Source of the DNA: Clitoria ternatea
Taxonomy: Eukaryota > Streptophyta > Magnoliopsida > Fabales > Fabaceae
Assembly (NCBI GenBank): GCA_037962975.1
Contig: CM075669.1
Coordinates: 121,164,501 to 121,228,500 of the forward strand
DNA length: 64,000 bases
Direction of reading: 5' to 3'
Made by a program: the position numbers and the translations under genes. Numbering within the stretch: the stretch's first letter is position 1; every line of letters starts with the position of its first letter. The notes beneath the pieces are model-generated. The model saw only the letters and a program-made list of their open reading frames with translations, made no database searches and had not been told where the DNA came from. Of this stretch, positions 59,276 to 64,000 are shown one piece after another.

Positions 59276-60589
59276 CTAAAGGGCATATTCTTGTTGAGAC
59301 ATCAGTAAGTCTTTCTCTAGCTTCTTATTTTTGGCCATTAACTCTTCTATCTTGGCTCTCATTGCCTTCTCTTCAAAGGTAGGTGGGGGAACAGGTGTGC
59401 TTGTTGGGAGATAGGAGGAACTTCTGAAAGGCAGCTTGACAATGGAAACCCTATTCAGGATCCATTGGTAGTATTCTTCCTTCACGGCATGGCTTCGAGC
59501 TCCTAGCTCTTTCCCTTGTTTATGGACTTTCTTCCATGCATTTCCTATATCTCGAATGACAGAGGTACAATCTCCTTCCGAGTAGTAAACAATAAAAGGG
59601 GTAAGTGATTCTTCATTGGGTGGCCCAAGCAATGGGTAGGCTAGCTGACGTTTGGCTATGACAAGGTTATAATTAATGCATCCCTGAGTACCCATGAGAG
59701 GAATATTCGGGTAGCTTCCACAATGGTGAATAATGGTGTCAACCTTCAACCACTGTGGATACCACCTTACTTTATCAGTTGTAAGCCCTATCAGGTGATT
59801 GGCCCATTCACGTCTATTCTTTATTACTAACTGGCATAACTTCAGATCAGAAATAGGACATTCAACTTTGCCGACTTGGTGGAAGACATACGACGTGAGC
59901 CACATATACAGAGCAGGTAGACAACAAATGATTCTCTTTCCACCTTGTGTATAGCAAAAGTCCATGGTGCAGTATATATTTGCCAAGATAGCAGTGACAA
60001 GATTTTCAGATTTGAACTTGCGGGCAAGGAAAATGCCAATAGCATCATAGTCTATGTAATTGTAAATATTGGGGAACAAGATAACACCATAAATGGTGAG
60101 AGCCAAAGTATCCATGAAGGCTTCCCAATCTCCCTTCTCAGCCAGCAAGTGCATGTGCTTCTCAAAGTACTCCCGATCGAACCCCAGGGTCTGATTTTTA
60201 TTTAGTTGCATACTCCTTAACACTTCTGGGTGGATCCTTAGGACATTAGCGATGGTAACAATATTCGCATGACGTCCAAGGTGGCGGTAAGGCATTTGTC
60301 CTTCTAGTGGCATCCCCAGAATCTGTTTGAACTCCTCAATAGACGGAGCCAATTGAAAGTCTCGGAAAGTGAAACAACGAAGAGGTGGGTCATAGAACTA
60401 AATCAAAGTAGTAATTGCCTCAACTTGTACCTCCACTTCTAGCAGCTTTAAAATCCTCCCATATTTCCTTGAGAAGGTCATTTTTTGATTCATATCCAAT
60501 TTTTTCCCTAATGCTTGCAAACTGGTTGTATCAACTTTCCTAGCCTTAATATGCAGTAATTTTTCAACTCGGGTATATTCGTACCACAA
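59276..60589 (-). pseudogene. Element E ORF1, main domain (DUF7745-like)
   Basis: The open pieces 60589-60398 and 60352-59276 share a frame, split by a TAG at 60398 (CAG-type). Recognisable text: LWYEYTRVEKLLHIKARKVD, LAPSIEEFKQILGMPL, DREYFEKHMHLLAEKGDWEA, TLALTIYGVILFPN, HCGSYPNIPLMGTQGCINYN and LAYPLLGPP. This is the plant domain of unknown function found in the extra ORF upstream of gag in Ogre elements (I believe DUF7745). More stops lie upstream of 60589, where a splice-acceptor-like TTCTTGCAG occurs near 60662, so the true start is unclear. Confidence 0.8.
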
Positions 60590-60669
60590 CTATCTGATCT
60601 CATGTTAATTTCCATATTTTCACTCAGAGGTATTGGCTAAGCTCTTGATAGCTTCCTGCAAGAACATAA

Positions 60670-61663
60670 AGAAAAGAGAAAATCAATCATTAGAAACTAA
60701 CGTGGTTTGCAAATCGATACTCCCCTAGTAACTTTCTAGAAAACATTTTTGTATTTAGGGAGGTTACGATTTGACAAAACTTGCGACAAATCAAGGGTCA
60801 TGTGAGATACGGATTTTCTGATCATCAAAAAAATGATTTTTTTTTATTATTTTTTTTATATATATTTTTTTGTTCTTTTTCTTTTACTTTTTTTTATGAT
60901 TCGAAACATCCATAACTCAAGGCCCAAAGACTTGTGCATAAAAGGAAAGGTCTACTTGCCCGTTAAAGGATCACTAGTCAAAAGTATGTCATTTTTGGAA
61001 AAAGTAATCCACTAAACGGGCAAGTGGTCCTCTAATCTTGATCAGAAGGGAAAGTGAGAATAAGAAAAGGTAGAAGTAAAGTTTGCCCCTTTGTGCCCTA
61101 AGTCAAGTTTTTCTGAAGGTCTCCTAATGGTTCTAAGGTTTGTCTAACAGTGATATCTCGCATTAGGTGGCTTGTTCTAAAACTTCTAAAGGTCACTAGA
61201 GCCAAGATCCTACTCATGATCTTGACCACAACAGTAGGAAGTCTACTAGGTGTGGGCACCATGAATAAGTCGAATTCTAGCTGAGATTCTCACGGTAACC
61301 AGACAGGAAGTACATCCCAAATGGCTCCGCTATCAACCTCCCCTAATAAGTTTCATTTGGGCCCGGGTATAGGGTCCCACTCAAAAGTGTGTGCAAATTG
61401 TGAGTGTAGCGTGTGAAAGAGGCATTCAATACCTGTACCTTACTCATCCTGCACATAGAACAAAGACAGAGCAACAAAATAAAGTCGTCTACCCTAGGGT
61501 TCAACAATCACACAGACATTAACAGAACGTAAATGATAGAATACAAACAAAACAGAAACCACATACAAACATTTACAGAAAATAAAATAAAGGAAGAAGT
61601 TAAATAATTAATATGCTATTTAAAACATGCGCTATCAAATTGACTGGCTTGACTCTCTATCTT
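60670..61663 (-). other. Element E leader between primer site and ORF1
   Basis: A noncoding kilobase with a T-rich run (60836-60895 on the plus strand). No protein motif. Short complementary phrases (ACTTGCCCGTT at 60954 and AACGGGCAAGT at 61015) could form a stem-loop in the leader RNA. Confidence 0.45.
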
Positions 61664-61680
61664 CCCCAGTGGAGTCGCCA
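61664..61680 (-). promoter_or_regulatory. Primer-binding site of element E
   Basis: The minus strand reads TGGCGACTCCACTGGGG, two bases after the LTR end at 61683. It is not the initiator-Met type; it fits the tRNA-Arg-type site described for Ogre elements, though I cannot align the tRNA here. Confidence 0.75.
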
Positions 61681-62028
61681 TCTGTCGTGACCGGGATCAT
61701 GACGGGACGGCCGACCCTTAAAAATAAAACAAGTTTTGAAATCCTTTCAAAAAGTAAACAGGGATTCACCACCAATATTTTTTTAGGATAAAAATATCAG
61801 GAAAAACCTCTTTTAAAACACTGGTTATGAAAATGGAATTATAAGTTCGGGAGTCAAATTATAGGTGACGAAGGTATTAGCACCTCACAACTTTAAAATG
61901 GTTACCTCAAATTGATAGCGCTTATTATAATTAGCCCAAAAATTATTTTAACTTCTTCAGAAAAGGAACGTACGAAATGACAAAGCATACGAAAATAAAC
62001 AAAAAAATAGACACGGAATTTTTTAACA

Positions 62029-62275
62029 TGAGATTAACAGGACGTCTCGTCCAAATTAACCTCGCTCCTCCTTTTTCAAAAGAGATATTATTAAAAAATA
62101 TGAGATTAACAGGACGTCTCGTCCAAATTAATCTCGCTCCTTCTTTTAAAGAAACACTACAAAAATGTGAGGCTAACAAGACGTCTCGTCTAAATTAACC
62201 TCGCTCCTCCCTTCTCTAAAAAGAGATATTATTAAAAAACATGAGATTAACAGGACGTCTCGTCCAAATTAACCT
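62029..62275 (-). repeat. Four hairpin-forming tandem repeats in the element E LTR
   Basis: The unit ATGAGATTAACAGGACGTCT, then CGTCCAAATTAACCTCGCTC, recurs at 62029, 62100, 62166 (diverged) and 62241 with 66-75 base spacing. Within each, GGACG-TCT-CGTCC and GAGATTAA...TTAATCTC pair, giving a strong stem. Confidence 0.85.
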
Positions 62276-63529
62276 CGCTCCTCCTTTTAATAACAAGACA
62301 AAAATGGAAACTCTAAAAATTAAACAAAGAAAGATAGGCCCGACAGGAACTACTTCCCGCTCCTACGTATTCTCGAGCTTTCGAGAAATCAGGGTCACGT
62401 AGTTCTTTGGGAAAAATTAATTTTGAAAGAAAAATATTTAAATTGTTTTTGATTGATTTTGATTTTTAATAATGAAAGAAAATTTTATGAGGAAAGAGAG
62501 ATACAAGGTGAAGAAGATTGCACGTGCATAAACTTTTAAGATCCAATAAATCGAGGCAACATTGATTTTGCACGACATTACTTATAATATTTGATTTAGT
62601 ATAAGAGATTATTTATTTTTTTTATAAAAGATATATTTAGATCTTGATACAACCTTATTTTTTAAAACTAATCATAAATGAAAAACTAATTGTACCTTTA
62701 TTTTAGAAGAGATATTTTGATTTTTTTATGATCATTACTTTTTTTAAAAAATATGTTTAGATTTTAATTTTATGTATTATTTTAAGATTCATCACAAAAT
62801 AAAGAAACCATTTAATGTTATTTTAGGAAAGATATTTTAGATTTTTATTTTTAGACAAAATATTTATTGTACTTTTTAGGAAAAGATATCTAATCTTTTA
62901 TTATCTAGTTTGAAAGACTATTTATTTTAAACAAACATACGTTTAATATTTTTAAATTTTGATATTAAAATTTAACGTAAATAAAGGAAAAAAATCAATC
63001 TTTATTTTGAGAAGGAAGTTTAGATTCTACCATTTTTATTTTAAAGAAGAAAAGTATTTATTTTCAATTTCTTAAAAAAACATTTAGATTTTACCTTTTT
63101 TTTCATTTCTTTGAAGCTTGGTCTTAAAGTAAAAGCTATCTATCCTTTTAAAATTTTAGAAACAGATAAAATAAATAGTAACAATAAATTAGTTGTTTTT
63201 CTACTTAGAAGTTTTCTAGAAACATAAAGGTCAAGACATTTTTAATAATAACATTAAATGCAAGAACATTTTCTATTTTGGTTTAACATAATGAAAACTA
63301 CTTACTTTTTAATTAGAATTTTAAAACCTGGATAAAAGAAAACAATAATAATAATAATATTTTGGTTTTTTTAGCAAAGAAGTTTTTTTTTGTTTCAGGC
63401 TTTACAAAAACTGAAACCCATTAGAGAAAAAATATTTTTTTTTAAGTAAAGAAAAAAGAGGGAATTAAAATGGGCCTCAGTTTTATTTGAGGCCCAAATA
63501 CAAGATAAAACTAAACCTAATTCTAATAA

Positions 63530-63636
63530 CAAAACAAAGTAAAGAGAGAGTGATCTGCAGAGGGAGGGGGCGGCAGAGAGGAAGAAGAGAGAGAGAAGGG
63601 AAAGAAAAAGAAAGACACAGAGAGAGAGAAAGAAGA

Positions 63637-63678
<42 letters not shown>

Positions 63679-63970
63679 GAGTGGAGGAGGGAGAGAGAGC
63701 ACGATGGAGAGAGGGGGACCGGCGATGGCGGCGGTGGAGGATCTGGGCGGCGCTGGCTCGTCGGAGGGGGGCTCGATCGTCGGTGGGAGTGGGTGACGGA
63801 GGAGAGGGAGATCGGAGGGAGCGAGAGAGTGACAGAGAAAGCGAGGGAGATCGACAGGGAGAGGGAAAGACCGAGAGAAAGGGAGATTAGAGAGGGGTGG
63901 GTTCTGGTGAGAGAGAGGGTGATAGAGAGGGAGTGAGTGACGGAGAGGAGATCAGAGAAGGGTGAGTGAT
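63530..63970 (+). repeat. GA-rich microsatellite tract
   Basis: A long (GA)n core at 63640-63675 and imperfect GAGAGAGG-type sequence on either side; CT-rich on the transcribed strand of element E. The Arg/Glu-only readings here come from the repeat and are not genes. Confidence 0.85.
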
Positions 63971-64000
63971 TCGGAGGAAGAAACCGGTGGTGGTTCCGGT

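Larger units (their letters stand above)
39885..64000 (-). mobile_element. Ogre/Tat-like Ty3/gypsy retrotransposon (element E)
   Basis: Reading leftward: 5' LTR (61683 to beyond the window), primer site, ORF1, gag, protease, G-patch, a 225-base intron, RT, RNase H, second RNase H, IN, then a repeat-rich 3' region. This gene order, an extra ORF before gag, an intron between protease and RT, and tandem repeats in the 3' UTR are the known hallmarks of Ogre elements. CACTA1 (44928-54275) splits the PR-RT linker. No 3' LTR is identified. Several frames are broken by stops and frameshifts, so this copy is inactive. Without CACTA1 the visible part is about 14.8 kb. Confidence 0.9.
61683..64000 (-). 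mobile_element. 5' LTR of element E (partial, runs off the window)
   Basis: The LTR ends (minus strand) ...GGTCACGACA at 61683, giving TG...CA form. At least 2.3 kb long; its start lies beyond 64000. It contains hairpin repeats (62029-62275), a GCTCCTACGTATTCTCGAGC patch near 62360, long AT-rich runs (62400-63470) and a GA-rich tract (63530-63970). The long LTR fits Ogre. Confidence 0.85.

Noticed and set aside
63487..63936. A 149-codon Arg/Glu-rich open frame
   Set aside because: It is the translation of a GA microsatellite inside the element E LTR.

Overview
This window is plant nuclear DNA made almost entirely of nested transposable elements. I found no bacterial-type gene organisation, no tRNA or rRNA gene, no CRISPR array and no clearly intact host gene. 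The coding traces belong to plant lineages: Ty3/gypsy chromoviruses of the Tekay/Del type, an Ogre/Tat-type Ty3/gypsy element, En/Spm-type CACTA transposons, a copia-type LTR and an L1-like LINE. The Ogre-type element, with its upstream ORF, G-patch, intron, second RNase H domain and repeated 3' UTR, together with the AT-rich background, suggests a dicot and most likely a legume. The species is inference.

Layout. 1-1401: end of a Tekay-type LTR (family B). 1402-3956: copia-type LTR on the minus strand with its primer site and a short noncoding interior. 5311-5955: LINE ORF1 remnant. 7615-8497: TNP2 transposase remnant, cut by a second family-B LTR (8498-10471). That LTR is cut by a CACTA left end at 10472 (CACTA3), which in turn is cut by a complete Tekay-type element (element C, 11369-23465) with a perfect 5-bp target duplication. 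23471-25469: sequence that may belong to CACTA3, including a frameshifted small plant gene. 25470-29087: a third family-B LTR. 29991-36363: the 3' LTR and broken pol of another Tekay-type element (element D, minus strand), cut by a deleted CACTA (CACTA2, 36364 to about 38300).

39885 to the window end: an Ogre/Tat-type element on the minus strand (element E), with a repeat-rich 3' UTR, IN, RNase H, RT, an intron, G-patch, PR, gag, ORF1, primer site and the start of its 5' LTR. Between its G-patch intron and RT sits a complete 9.3-kb CACTA (CACTA1, 44928-54275) with matched terminal repeats and a TTG duplication. CACTA1 carries two genes: a TNP2-type transposase and a 13-exon gene coding for a Transposase_24-like region fused to a Ulp1-type peptidase domain. 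CACTA2 looks like an internally deleted relative of CACTA1.

Almost every element is broken. Many breaks are nonsense codons explained by a single C-to-T change (CGA to TGA, CAG to TAG, CAA to TAA), as expected for methylated, silenced repeats. The most unusual structure is a set of short, mostly near-palindromic motif arrays in the LTRs. Related LTR copies carry different motifs (CCGAGTGA, GAATCGATTCA, CGCTTGAGCGA), and in element C the array appears twice in opposite orientations within each LTR.
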